Shown here piece after piece: positions 20,050 through 29,295 of a stretch of 64,000 nucleotides of DNA (the stretch's first letter is position 1; each line of letters starts with the position of its first letter). Source of the stretch: Deinococcus sp045062605 (GTDB lineage Bacteria > Deinococcota > Deinococci > Deinococcales > Deinococcaceae); assembly GCF_045062605.1 (NCBI RefSeq), contig NZ_JBJGDW010000010.1, positions 1 to 64,000 on the forward strand, read 5' to 3'. Under the pieces are notes generated by a model. The model had not been told where the DNA came from and ran no database searches. It worked only from the letters and a program-made list of their open reading frames with translations. The translations under genes and the position numbers were made by a program.

Positions 20050-21834
20050 CTACTTCGGCAGCACGCCGGGGAATTCGGGCTTCTCGCTCAGCGGCACCAG
20101 TTGCGCCAGACGGATCGGGAAGGTGATGTCCTGTTCTGCGCGGGTCAGGGTCACGGCGGGGGCGGGGGCCAGAACCAGGCGGGCCGCCGTGCCGGGCAGC
20201 CCAGCCAGCGCCGAGAGCGGCACGAAGGGCACGTTGTTGAAGACCCGCACGGCCACGGGCAGCAGCGCGCCGTCCACCAGCAGGTTGGCGGTGCGCGGCG
20301 TCACGCTGCCGATACTCAGGCCCAGCGCCCTGGCACTGGCGGCCAGCGGCAGGTAGATCTGGCCGCCGTCGGCGCGGGCCACCCCGGCAGCGACGATGGC
20401 CTGCTGCTGCGGCGTCAGCACTGGCACAGGCTGGGCTGGAGCGGGTGCGGGTGCGGGCGCGGCTGGGGTGGTGGGGGGCGGCACCTGCGCGGTGGGGGCG
20501 GGGACAGGGGGCGTCGTGGCCGTGGGTGTGGTGGCGGTGGGCGCGGCAGCCACAGGCGCAAGCGGCATCAGGGCGATCAGGGCAGCGCTGGCGGCCCCCT
20601 TGCGGGCCTGGGCGGCGGCAGCCAGCTCCCCCGCGCTGGGCGCGCGGCCCACGGCGCTGGGCAGGGCGTGGAAGGTGGTCCACGGCCCCACCGCCAGCGG
20701 ACGCACGCCCCGCACGGCGTTCAGGCCGCCGCCCTCGGTGACGAAGTACAGCGTTCCCGCGTCACTGACGGTCACGCCCAGATCCATCTTCTTGCCCGTC
20801 CGCAGTTGCCACAGCGCCTGCCCTCCTGCGCTGATGGCGTGAATGGTGCCGCTCAGGTCCGGGACCACCACCGTGCCGTCGCTGAGTTCGGCGGCGGGGG
20901 CGGCCACGGGCGAACCGGTGGCGTAGGTCCAGGCGTCCTGACCGTCGGTTCCCACCGCGTAGACCTTGCCGTCGTAACTGCCCACCACCACCAGCCCGGT
21001 GCTGGTCACGATGGGACTGGCGTTCACGAACAGCCCGGTCTGGCGGGTCCAGCGCAGTCCCCCCGCCGGGTCCAGCGCGTACAGCTTGCGGTCACTGGAG
21101 CCGAAATAGATGTTGCCCGCCGCGTCGATGGCCGGGCTGCTGAACACCAGCGATCCGGCGCGGAAACTCCATTTCAGTTTGCCGTCCGGGGTCAGCGCCA
21201 GAAGCTGGCTGCCCTGGGTGCCCAGATAGATGGTCCCGTCGGCAGCGATGGCCGGGCTGCTGAACACGGGCGCACCGGCCTTGAAGGTCCACAGGGTCTT
21301 GCCCTCCGCACTCAGGGCGTGGACCGTGCCGCCCGCCGTGGCAGCGATCACACTGCCGTCGGCACGCAGCGCGGACGTGGCGAAGATGTCGCCGTCCAGC
21401 CGGACCTTCCACAGCAGTTTTCCCGCCGGGTCCAGCGCATACAGGGAATCGTCGTAACTGGCCGCGATCACGTTTCCCTGCGGGGTGATGACCGGGTAGG
21501 CGCGGCCCAGATCGCCCGCCGCGTAATTCCACAGCTCTGTGCCCCCGGCGTCGGTGCGGTGGATGCGCGCGTCGCTGCCGATAAAGACCAGATCGCCGCC
21601 CCCCGCCACCGAAACCCCCGAGATCACGCGCAGCTCTTTGGTCCAATCGACTTTGGGAGGCTTGAACTGTGGCACGGAAAGGCCGGGTGCGGGCGTGACC
21701 TGTGTATTTGAGGTCTGTGTATTTGAAGTCTGGGACTGGGCAGCAGAAAGCACGGCGGCAGCGCACAGCACGGCCAGCAGACGGGCGCTCAGGACGGCGG
21801 ACTTCCGGGCAGGGTGGTCAAGAAAGTTCCTCAT
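20050..21834 (-). CDS. Exported PQQ-like beta-propeller protein with C-terminal stalk domain
   Basis: A 594-residue secreted protein. A signal peptide (LLAVLCAAAVLSAAQS) is followed by at least seven PQQ/BamB-like propeller repeats (about 60-370), each with a GKLLWKVR- or AEGKTLWTF-like strand and GTIYLG- or GNIYFG-like turn. A linker rich in Pro, Ala and Thr (about 430-480) leads to a copper-amine-oxidase-N-like stalk domain (about 495-590; IYLPLAASARALG, NNVPFVPLSALAG). The combination suggests an envelope scaffold or a wall-binding protein rather than an enzyme. No PQQ-binding tryptophan disc or cysteine pair is evident. It is a single gene with AAAGGAG upstream of the start. Confidence 0.82.
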   Translation of the reverse strand: MRNFLDHPARKSAVLSARLLAVLCAAAVLSAAQSQTSNTQTSNTQVTPAPGLSVPQFKPPKVDWTKELRVISGVSVAGGGDLVFIGSDARIHRTDAGGTELWNYAAGDLGRAYPVITPQGNVIAASYDDSLYALDPAGKLLWKVRLDGDIFATSALRADGSVIAATAGGTVHALSAEGKTLWTFKAGAPVFSSPAIAADGTIYLGTQGSQLLALTPDGKLKWSFRAGSLVFSSPAIDAAGNIYFGSSDRKLYALDPAGGLRWTRQTGLFVNASPIVTSTGLVVVGSYDGKVYAVGTDGQDAWTYATGSPVAAPAAELSDGTVVVPDLSGTIHAISAGGQALWQLRTGKKMDLGVTVSDAGTLYFVTEGGGLNAVRGVRPLAVGPWTTFHALPSAVGRAPSAGELAAAAQARKGAASAALIALMPLAPVAAAPTATTPTATTPPVPAPTAQVPPPTTPAAPAPAPAPAQPVPVLTPQQQAIVAAGVARADGGQIYLPLAASARALGLSIGSVTPRTANLLVDGALLPVAVRVFNNVPFVPLSALAGLPGTAARLVLAPAPAVTLTRAEQDITFPIRLAQLVPLSEKPEFPGVLPK

Positions 21835-21931
21835 CTAAAGGTAAGCTCCTTTACATTGCCTTTACGCAATGGTGAATAGGTGGGGAGGGGCGTGGACGCC
21901 TGCCAGGGTACGGCCTAAGATGATTGACGTT

Positions 21932-22438
<507 letters not shown>

Positions 22439-22454
22439 TTTTAGAGGCAACGAG

Positions 22455-22487
22455 ACTGACCCCGGGTGCGCCTGGGGTCAGTTTTTT
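22455..22487 (+). terminator. Rho-independent terminator
   Basis: ACTGACCCC (22455-22463) pairs with GGGGTCAGT (22474-22482), followed by TTTTT. Confidence 0.9.
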
Positions 22488-22523
22488 GGTGTCCTGCTGC
22501 CGAATTGTCGGGCAGCAATCTTC

Positions 22524-22529
22524 TATTCT
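22524..22529 (+). promoter_or_regulatory. -10 box of a leaderless transcript
   Basis: TATTCT lies six bases before the ATG at 22536. Confidence 0.5.
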
Positions 22530-22535
22530 GTCGCC

Positions 22536-23462
22536 ATGAATCGCCGCGTCGTTCGTCTGTTCTCAGTGGGGGCGCTCCTGACTGGTCTGCTGAGCGCCTG
22601 CGTGCCTGCCCCCCTGCGCGCACAGCCCAATGCCCAGGTTCAGGTTCAAACCGCCCTGACCCCCGCGCCCGTGCAGGCGGTGACTGGTGAGGGTGGCCTG
22701 TACCGCTCCCCCGGTCCATCGGCCCTGCAACTTCGCACGGACCGACCCGCCTTCGTGACGGCGGTGCTGGTGCCACAGTCCGGCGGCGCGCAGGTGATCG
22801 CCGTGGGCGCGGTTCCGGCGGACGCTCCGGTGGCGGTCACGCTGCCTGGCACGCGGGGCTTCACGCAGGTCTTCACCGTGACCAGCCTGCAACCGCTGGA
22901 CCTGGGCACGGCGGCGGGCGCGCGTTCGCTGGACGAGGTGGCGCGCGTGGTGCAGCAGGCGGCGGCTCCCCTGCCCACCGGAAGTTATACGGTGGCCACC
23001 ACGGTCTACCGCGTGGTCAACTTTGGCAGCGTGGCAGTCAGCGCCTCTCCATCCGGCTCGGAGGTGCGGGTGGATGGCCGCCGGGTGGGCAACACACCCC
23101 TGACCCTGCGCGACGTGTCCGAGGGCCGGGTGACGGTGGAAGTGTCACGCGACGGTTATGACAGCGTGTCCCAGAGCGTAACGGTCCGGCCAGACGCCAC
23201 CACGCAGGTGAGCGCCAGCCTGAACCGCGAAACTGGCGGCCTGCGGGTGGACAGCGATATCCCCGCCCACGTGCTGATTGAGGGCCAGGGGGCAGGCGGC
23301 ACGCCTCTGCGCGTCCGGGTGCGCCCCGGCGTGATCAATGTCAACGTGGTGCCGCTGGACCCCGCCGCCCGCACCGAGACCCTGCTGGTACGCGTCAATG
23401 CCCACGAGGACACCAGTATCGTCTGCCGCGCCGCACCAGAATTTACCTGTAGCGTGCGCTGA
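22536..23462 (+). CDS. Lipoprotein with DUF4384-like and PEGA domains
   Basis: A 308-residue lipoprotein with lipobox LLSAC (Cys22). A DUF4384-like domain follows (about 55-150; LRTDRPAFVTAVLVPQSGG, then ITVTSLQPLDLG-type strand). A PEGA domain at about 168-235 reads ASPSGSEVRVDGRRVGNTPL and VEVSRDGYDSVSQSVTV, the usual PEGA core. A third beta-rich segment ends with two cysteines (CRAAPEFTC) that could form a disulfide. PEGA proteins bind cell-surface polymers. The protein is probably anchored to a membrane facing the periplasm. It is a single gene. Confidence 0.82.
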   Translation: MNRRVVRLFSVGALLTGLLSACVPAPLRAQPNAQVQVQTALTPAPVQAVTGEGGLYRSPGPSALQLRTDRPAFVTAVLVPQSGGAQVIAVGAVPADAPVAVTLPGTRGFTQVFTVTSLQPLDLGTAAGARSLDEVARVVQQAAAPLPTGSYTVATTVYRVVNFGSVAVSASPSGSEVRVDGRRVGNTPLTLRDVSEGRVTVEVSRDGYDSVSQSVTVRPDATTQVSASLNRETGGLRVDSDIPAHVLIEGQGAGGTPLRVRVRPGVINVNVVPLDPAARTETLLVRVNAHEDTSIVCRAAPEFTCSVR

Positions 23463-23573
23463 GCGAGGGAAAATCAAACTGGCGCAGAGGCGCAAGTGCC
23501 CCGCGCCTTTGCCATCTCAGCCCGTGACGTGCGAAACATTCCAGATACCCCCTTCCCTCTCCGTGCAGGCACT

Positions 23574-23604
23574 TTGAACGCTTTCAGGCCCGCTGACGTA
23601 AGCT
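23574..23604 (+). promoter_or_regulatory. Possible promoter of the flavoprotein gene
   Basis: TTGAAC (23574-23579), a 19-base spacer and TAAGCT (23599-23604) lie about 43 bases before the ATG. The spacer is on the long side. Confidence 0.4.
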
Positions 23605-23647
23605 CACTGGCCCGGCCTCACCTCGCAACGACCCACAAGGAGCTTCC

Positions 23648-25087
23648 ATGACCCACAGCAACAAGTCTTCCGATCCTTCCTCCCCAGCCACCACGGCGCT
23701 GGTCATCGGCGCGGGGCAGGCGGGCGGACCGCTGGCCGGGGCGCTGGCAAAGGCGGGCTGGCAGGTCACGCTGATCGAGCGCGAGCATGTGGGCGGCACC
23801 TGCGTCAACGAGGGCTGCACCCCCACCAAGGCCATGATCGCCAGCGCCCGCGCCGCGCATGTGGCCCGCACCTCCGGGGCGCTTGGCGTGAGTGCCGGGA
23901 ACGTGCAGGTGGACCTGAACGGGATCGTGGACCGCGTGCAGGGCATCGTGAAGGACTTCCGCGAGGGCAGCCGCTCCGGCGTGCTGAAGGCCGGGGTAGA
24001 ACTGCTGGACGGTCAGGCGCGGTTTACCGGGGTGCGGCAGGTGGAGGTCACCCTGAACGGCGGCGGCACCCGGCAGCTCAGCGCCGAGTACGTGTTCATC
24101 AACGCCGGGGCCAGTCCACGCTGGCCGGAGTTGCCCGGCGTGCGCGACGTGGGCGCGATGACCTCCCGCGACATCCTGCTGCTGCGCGAGCTGCCCGCCC
24201 ACCTGCTGATTCTGGGCGGCGGCTACATCAGCCTGGAATTCGCGCAACTGTACGCCCGCCTGGGCAGCCGCGTGACCGTGGTAGAAACCGGCGAGCGCCT
24301 GCTGCCGCATGAGGATGAGGACGTGGCCGCCGCGCTGCAAACGGTGCTGGAGGACGAGGGTGTGACCTTTTTGCTGGGCGCGGAGGCGATTCAGACCCGG
24401 CGCGAGGGCGACGAGATCAAGCTGGAGATTCGGCAGGACAGCGAGACACAGACGCTGAGCGGCTCACATCTGCTGGTGGCCGTGGGACGCACGCCCAACA
24501 CCGATGGGTTGAACGTGGAGGCGACGGGCGCGAAGCTTGGCAAGCACGGCGAGATTGTGGTGGATCAGCATCTGCGGGCCGCCGAGAACGTGTACGCGCT
24601 GGGCGACATCAAGGGCGGCCCCGCCTTCACCCACATCGCCTACGACGATTTCCGCATCGTGCGCGACGCGCTGCTGCACGGCAAGGAGCGCGACTTCCAC
24701 GAGCGGCCTGTGCCGTACACCCTCTTCACCGATCCGCAACTGGGGCGCGTGGGGCTGGACCGTCAGGGCGCGCGAAAACTGGGCCGCCCCACCCGCATCT
24801 ACACCCTGCCGATGTCCAGCGTGGCCCGCGCCATCGAGACCGGCGAGACGGCGGGCCTGATGCGCTGCGTGGTGGACGACGCCAGCGATCTGCTGCTGGG
24901 GGCCACCGTGCTGGGTTCCGAGGGCGGCGAGGTCATGAGCGCCCTGCAACTGGCCATGATGGGCGGCCTAAGCGCCACGGACCTCCGCAACGCCACCCTG
25001 GCCCACCCGACGCTGTGCGAGTCCATCAACAACCTGTTCATGGGCGAGCCGGAAACACTGTCCGGTCAGGCGGAGGCTGAAAGTTGA
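23648..25087 (+). CDS. FAD-dependent pyridine nucleotide-disulfide oxidoreductase, mercuric reductase-like
   Basis: A 479-residue cytoplasmic flavoprotein. It has the FAD-binding VIGAGQAGGPLAGALAKAG, the redox-active pair Cys52/Cys57 in GGTCVNEGCTPTK, the NAD(P)-binding LILGGGYISLEFAQ and the second FAD motif VYALGDIKGGPAFTH. The C-terminal interface domain ends with AHPTLCES, which supplies the catalytic His-Glu. There is no N-terminal metal-binding domain and no C-terminal vicinal cysteine pair, so Hg reduction is unlikely. The substrate may be a low-molecular-weight disulfide such as bacillithiol disulfide, which is inference. AAGGAG lies seven bases upstream of the ATG. Confidence 0.88.
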   Translation: MTHSNKSSDPSSPATTALVIGAGQAGGPLAGALAKAGWQVTLIEREHVGGTCVNEGCTPTKAMIASARAAHVARTSGALGVSAGNVQVDLNGIVDRVQGIVKDFREGSRSGVLKAGVELLDGQARFTGVRQVEVTLNGGGTRQLSAEYVFINAGASPRWPELPGVRDVGAMTSRDILLLRELPAHLLILGGGYISLEFAQLYARLGSRVTVVETGERLLPHEDEDVAAALQTVLEDEGVTFLLGAEAIQTRREGDEIKLEIRQDSETQTLSGSHLLVAVGRTPNTDGLNVEATGAKLGKHGEIVVDQHLRAAENVYALGDIKGGPAFTHIAYDDFRIVRDALLHGKERDFHERPVPYTLFTDPQLGRVGLDRQGARKLGRPTRIYTLPMSSVARAIETGETAGLMRCVVDDASDLLLGATVLGSEGGEVMSALQLAMMGGLSATDLRNATLAHPTLCESINNLFMGEPETLSGQAEAES

Positions 25088-25100
25088 GGCCTGCTCTGTC

Positions 25101-27197
25101 CTATGGCTGCTCCGCCCCTCTCGCCGCCTGCCGCCCGGCGCGCACCTTGTAGACCTCACGCATGTGATCCAGCTCACCCAGGCAGGGCTGCTGCTTGTCC
25201 AGTGGCAGGGCGCTCAGGCGGGCCGTGTTGTCCAGGTTGACGCACCAGCGGGCGGCAAACATGCGCTTGACGGCGTTGATGCCGGGGCCGTAGCCCTCGC
25301 CGCCGTTCTGGAAAAAGGACACCACGGCAAAGGTGGGGTCATTCACCGGGCCGTAACCCTCGTACCACGCGTGGGTGTAGGCGTAGCCCTTGTCTGGGCG
25401 GGCACTGATGCCGTTCTCAGCGGTGCCGGTCTTGCCCGCCGTGACCACGGGGAAGAGGTTGGCCCCCAGTTTGGTGCTGGCCGTGCCGCCCCGGATGCCC
25501 ACGGTCCAGTCCATGCCTTCCTTGACGAACTTGAAGACGTCCTTGTTGCCATTACGGATCACACTGTCGGGCGCGGGGCGCACGGGGGCCTTGCCGCCTT
25601 CCGCCTGAATCACCGTCAATGGGCGCTCCTGGCCCTCGTTGATGACCGTGGACAGCACCTTGATGAGTTGCGCGGGCGTGACCAGCACGTCGCCCTGACC
25701 GATGCTCATGTTCAGGCCCGATCCCGGATACCACGGCGACTGGGGCGTGTTGTAGTCGTCGATGTCGGTCAGGGTGCCGGTCTTCTCGCCCACGATTTCC
25801 AGCCCGGTGGGACGGTTAAAGCCCAGCTCGGTCAGGCGGGACTTGAGCTGGCGCGAATACACCCCCGGCGTGGCGCGCACCGCCGAGTCGTAGTACCACG
25901 GGTTGCACGAGAAGGCAATCGCCTTGCGCCCGTCCACCACCCCCAGATTGGTGTGGGACCAGTTGTTGAAGCGCGCCCGCCCGAAATAATACGTGGGCGC
26001 GCACGACAGCGAGAAATTGCCCCAGCGCTCCACGTACATCAGCGTGGTGGCAATTTTGAAGACGCTGCCGGGGTTGTACGCCTGCACCACACGGTTGCTG
26101 GTCACGGCGTCCAGCGCGGCATCCTTGCGGTTAGGGTCAATCGCCCAGTTCTTGGCCGCCGGGTCCGGGCTGGGCACCCGCGAGAACCAGTTGGGATCGT
26201 AGGACGGGCTGGAGGCCATCGCCAGCACCTGATTGGTGCGCGGATCGATGGCAATCACCGCGCCGCGCGTGAAGGGTTCGGGAGGCATGCCGTATTTCTT
26301 GCGGCCCTCGTTCACGTCGGCCAGCCCGGCACGCAGGGCGTCCTCGGCGGCGCGTTGCAGACGGGAATCGATGGTCAGCACGACGTCCTGCCCGCGCTGG
26401 CCGGGATCGATCACACGCTCGGTTAGGGGGCGGCCCGTCGCCGTGACCTCGCGCCGCAGCACGCCGTTCTTGCCCTCCAGCGTCTTTTGCAGGCTGTACT
26501 CCAGGCCGGAACGCCCCACCAGATCGCCCACCGTGTAGCCGTCGTCCTTGACCTGACGGTCATTGGCCTCCTGCACGTAGCCCAGCAGGTGCGCGGCCAT
26601 CTTGCCCTCGGGGTAGATGCGCTCGACGCGCTCTCGCAGTTCCAGGCTGGGGATCAGGACGGTGTATTCGTACAGGGCGGCCAGCCGATCCTGCGACACG
26701 TTGCGGGCCAGCACGGTCTCGGTTTCCTTCTTAAAATCCGGTTCGCGGGGCCTGCCGTCCTTGAGGGCGTCGGGTTTGATTCCGGCCAGATAGACGATCT
26801 TGTCCCAGGCAGGAATGACCTCGCCCCGGTCCGCCGCCTTGCGCCCGGTGTAGACCAGATCGACGGCCAGACGGTTGGTGGCCAGCAGCACGCCGTCGCG
26901 GGTTCGGATCTCGCCGCGCAGGGCACGGATCACCTCGTCGCGCTGGAAGTTGCTGGCCGACTGCACCGCGTACTGACTGTGCTGCGTGACCTGGAGGGTG
27001 TACAGCCGCGCGCCCAGCCCCAGCAGCCCCACGCTGAAAACGAAGGCCACCCAGCCCACGCGTCCGGACCCGTTGCCGATGGCCCCGGCCTTGCTCCTCC
27101 CAGTTCTATCGGCCTTCGGTGCGGCCCGCTTGCGCTCACGCTTTAACCGTTCGTGCCGCCGATCAGGACGGTGCAGGGGATTCTCGGCGCGGCTCAT
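25101..27197 (-). CDS. mrdA: Penicillin-binding protein 2, elongation transpeptidase
   Basis: A 698-residue peptidoglycan transpeptidase of class B. A basic N-terminal tail and one membrane helix (VAFVFSVGLLGLGARLY, near 52) are followed by a dimerisation/pedestal region. The transpeptidase domain has Ser378 in NPGSVFKIATTL (SxxK), SCN in AFSCNPWYY and KTGTAE at 589-594. It crosslinks peptidoglycan during side-wall growth with RodA and MreCD. It is the last gene of deoC-maf-mreC-mreD-mrdA, separated from mreD by 64 bases. Confidence 0.93.
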   Translation of the reverse strand: MSRAENPLHRPDRRHERLKRERKRAAPKADRTGRSKAGAIGNGSGRVGWVAFVFSVGLLGLGARLYTLQVTQHSQYAVQSASNFQRDEVIRALRGEIRTRDGVLLATNRLAVDLVYTGRKAADRGEVIPAWDKIVYLAGIKPDALKDGRPREPDFKKETETVLARNVSQDRLAALYEYTVLIPSLELRERVERIYPEGKMAAHLLGYVQEANDRQVKDDGYTVGDLVGRSGLEYSLQKTLEGKNGVLRREVTATGRPLTERVIDPGQRGQDVVLTIDSRLQRAAEDALRAGLADVNEGRKKYGMPPEPFTRGAVIAIDPRTNQVLAMASSPSYDPNWFSRVPSPDPAAKNWAIDPNRKDAALDAVTSNRVVQAYNPGSVFKIATTLMYVERWGNFSLSCAPTYYFGRARFNNWSHTNLGVVDGRKAIAFSCNPWYYDSAVRATPGVYSRQLKSRLTELGFNRPTGLEIVGEKTGTLTDIDDYNTPQSPWYPGSGLNMSIGQGDVLVTPAQLIKVLSTVINEGQERPLTVIQAEGGKAPVRPAPDSVIRNGNKDVFKFVKEGMDWTVGIRGGTASTKLGANLFPVVTAGKTGTAENGISARPDKGYAYTHAWYEGYGPVNDPTFAVVSFFQNGGEGYGPGINAVKRMFAARWCVNLDNTARLSALPLDKQQPCLGELDHMREVYKVRAGRQAARGAEQP

Positions 27198-27261
27198 GGG
27201 GACGCCGCCTCTGAGCGGTCTCGCCTCAAGTTAAACGCGTTCCTCACAAGCCCCTCCTCTC

Positions 27262-27882
27262 TCACGCCAGCTTCTCCTGCGGGCCGGGACGGGGGCCGAT
27301 GCCCCAGCTCACGGCCCATTCCCACAGCGGATACGCCAGCAGTGTACCCAGCAGCAGGGTGGGAATCGTGGTCAGCAGCAGATTCACCGTGATCAGGTCC
27401 GAGCGCAGCCAGTAGGCCAGCGCCGCGAAGGTCAGCCACTCGCCCGCCACCGCGACGACCACGCTCAATACGATCTGCACCGGGCCGGAATCGGCGACAT
27501 ATCGGCGAATCAGCAGCACCAGCAGCACGGCTCCGGCCAGCCCCGCCGCGTGCAGGCCCAGCACGCCGCCGCCCAGCAGGTCCTGCCCCAGCCCGACGCC
27601 GTAGGCGGCCACCAAAGCCCACGCCGGAACCATGCGCCACGCCAGCGCCACGGCGGTCAGCAGAAACAGGTCCGGGGCAGCGATGCCTGCCGAGTCCGCC
27701 AGCCGCGACAGCAGGCCCTGCGCGGCAATCAGCAGCGCGGCGTAGACCACGGCCCGCAGCACCCGCGCCGGTCCGCGTTGCGGCAGGCTGGCGCGGGGGC
27801 CGAGACCGCCCCGGCTCAGGCCACCGCTGCCCAGGCGTCCGCCGCCCCGCTTGCCCAGGCCGCGCCGACTCAGCATCTCCAA
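27262..27882 (-). CDS. mreD: Rod-shape protein MreD
   Basis: A 206-residue membrane protein with about five or six hydrophobic helices (VLRAVVYAALLIAAQGLL, LFLLTAVALAWRMVPAWALV, LHAAGLAGAVLLVLLIRR). It starts with an unusual Gly/Arg-rich cytoplasmic tail. The identification rests mainly on size, topology and position between mreC and mrdA, because MreD sequences diverge quickly. It belongs to the elongasome membrane complex with MreC. The start is 25 bases after mreC. Confidence 0.82.
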   Translation of the reverse strand: MEMLSRRGLGKRGGGRLGSGGLSRGGLGPRASLPQRGPARVLRAVVYAALLIAAQGLLSRLADSAGIAAPDLFLLTAVALAWRMVPAWALVAAYGVGLGQDLLGGGVLGLHAAGLAGAVLLVLLIRRYVADSGPVQIVLSVVVAVAGEWLTFAALAYWLRSDLITVNLLLTTIPTLLLGTLLAYPLWEWAVSWGIGPRPGPQEKLA

Positions 27883-27907
27883 CTCAGCACTACAACCCCT
27901 CCAGACA

Positions 27908-28690
27908 TCACAGCCCCTCCAGAATGGTCACGTCTTCCACCACGCCCAGGTCCACGGCAGGCTTGACGATCACCGAGCGGTTCACGTCGTTCGGCCCCAG
28001 CGGCAGCACCTTTTCCACCTTGCCCACCCGCACGCCCACCGGGTAGACCCCGCCCAGGCTGGAGGTTACCAGCACGTCTCCAGCCTTGATCGGCACGCCC
28101 CGCGAGAATTCGGCGCGCAGGCGGTCCGGGGGAACGCCGTGGGCCAGCCCGCGCCCGCCGCCGCCCCCCTGAAGCGTGACACCCACGGTGCTTTCGGGGT
28201 CCACTAGCGAGACCACCGTGGCCTGCCGCGCGCTGACCCCGGTAATCTGCCCCACCAGCCCCCCTGGCACCGTGACCGGCATCCGCACGCGTACACCGTC
28301 GCGCGTGCCCCGGTTGAGGGTCAATCTTGAGAGCAGCGGACTGGGATCGACGGCGATCACCTGCGCGATGCCCACCGCGTTGGGGGCCTGCGTGCGGGTG
28401 ATGATGTCCAGTTGCTTCAGGCGGCTGGCCTCGCGGGTCAGCAGTTCGTTGCGCTGGCGCAGCACGTCGTTTTGCTGTTGCAACCGGGTCACCTCGGCGC
28501 GCAGGTCACGTTGCTGAGTCACCGTGGTCACGGCGCGGCGCAGGTTATCGGCCACCACGATGCCCACCTGCGACGCGGGCGCGGTGAACGAACGCAGCGC
28601 CGTGGGCGGCACCACCTGAAAGCGGGTCAGCACCATGCTCAGCAGCAGCAGCCCCGCAAAGACCAGCCACAACGGACGCGCGCCCGTCAC
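27908..28690 (-). CDS. mreC: Rod-shape determining protein MreC
   Basis: A 260-residue protein. A single N-terminal membrane helix (PLWLVFAGLLLLSMVL) is followed by a coiled coil (about 60-95; VTRLQQQNDVLRQRNELLTREASRL) and a double beta-barrel domain (about 100-255; VIAVDPSPLLSRLTLNRGTRDGV, GLVGQITGVSARQATVVSLVDPE). MreC links cytoplasmic shape proteins to PBP2. The GTG start overlaps the maf stop (GTGA), so translation is coupled. No mreB precedes it, which is unusual for this gene order. Confidence 0.92.
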   Translation of the reverse strand: MTGARPLWLVFAGLLLLSMVLTRFQVVPPTALRSFTAPASQVGIVVADNLRRAVTTVTQQRDLRAEVTRLQQQNDVLRQRNELLTREASRLKQLDIITRTQAPNAVGIAQVIAVDPSPLLSRLTLNRGTRDGVRVRMPVTVPGGLVGQITGVSARQATVVSLVDPESTVGVTLQGGGGGRGLAHGVPPDRLRAEFSRGVPIKAGDVLVTSSLGGVYPVGVRVGKVEKVLPLGPNDVNRSVIVKPAVDLGVVEDVTILEGL

Positions 28691-29295
28691 GCCGGAGCAG
28701 CCTCCTGTGTCAGCGCGCCCCAGACGGGGACGCCATGACCGCGCAGCAGGCCGATGACCACTGACATGGGAAAGCCCACTACATTGGAGAACTCACCGTC
28801 GATGCGCGACACCAGCGCCTGCCCCAGCCCCTGCACGCCGTAGCCGCCCGCCTTGTCCAGCCCCTCGCCGGACTGGGCGTAGTAGTCAATCTCAGTTTCA
28901 GACAGGGTGCGGAAGGTGACATCGGTGCGGCCCACCTCGGTCTGCTCCTGACTATTTAAAAAGACAGAAACACCCGTAAACACCTGATGCGTGCGGCCAG
29001 AAAGCTGGCGCAGGAAGTCGGCGTTCTCAGCGGCGTTGACAGGCTTGGCAAGCAGGACGCCATCCACGGCCACCACCGTGTCGGAGGCGATCACCAGTGC
29101 GTCGGGATTCAGGGCGGCCACACTGCGGCCCTTGAGGGCAGCCAGTTCGGCGGCCAACCTGTGCGGATCGGTCTCGGCGCTGTCCTCGTCCTCGCCACTG
29201 ACCTGCACGCGAAATTCCACGCCCAGCAGGGTCAGCAGTTCACGCCGCCGGGGACTGCCAGAGGCGAGGACGACTTCAGGGAATTGAGCGGCCAT
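28687..29295 (-). CDS. maf: Maf-family nucleoside triphosphate pyrophosphatase
   Basis: A 202-residue cytoplasmic enzyme that hydrolyses non-canonical or surplus nucleoside triphosphates (dTTP, UTP or modified forms) to the monophosphate and PPi. It has the N-terminal VVLASGSPRRRELL motif, the ADTD-type loop VIASDTVVAVDGVLLAKP and DKAGGYGVQG. Maf is linked to septum control in Bacillus and often sits next to mreBCD, as here. Its ATG overlaps the deoC stop (TGATG) and its stop overlaps the mreC start. Confidence 0.92.
   Translation of the reverse strand: MAAQFPEVVLASGSPRRRELLTLLGVEFRVQVSGEDEDSAETDPHRLAAELAALKGRSVAALNPDALVIASDTVVAVDGVLLAKPVNAAENADFLRQLSGRTHQVFTGVSVFLNSQEQTEVGRTDVTFRTLSETEIDYYAQSGEGLDKAGGYGVQGLGQALVSRIDGEFSNVVGFPMSVVIGLLRGHGVPVWGALTQEAAPA

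Noticed and set aside
20101..21711. 536-residue open frame on the plus strand
   Set aside because: It is a frame shadow of the propeller protein, with a Gly/Arg-rich unstructured product.
23648..25087. Mercury-resistance enzyme
   Set aside because: There is no N-terminal metal-binding domain, no C-terminal cysteine pair, and no mer genes nearby.
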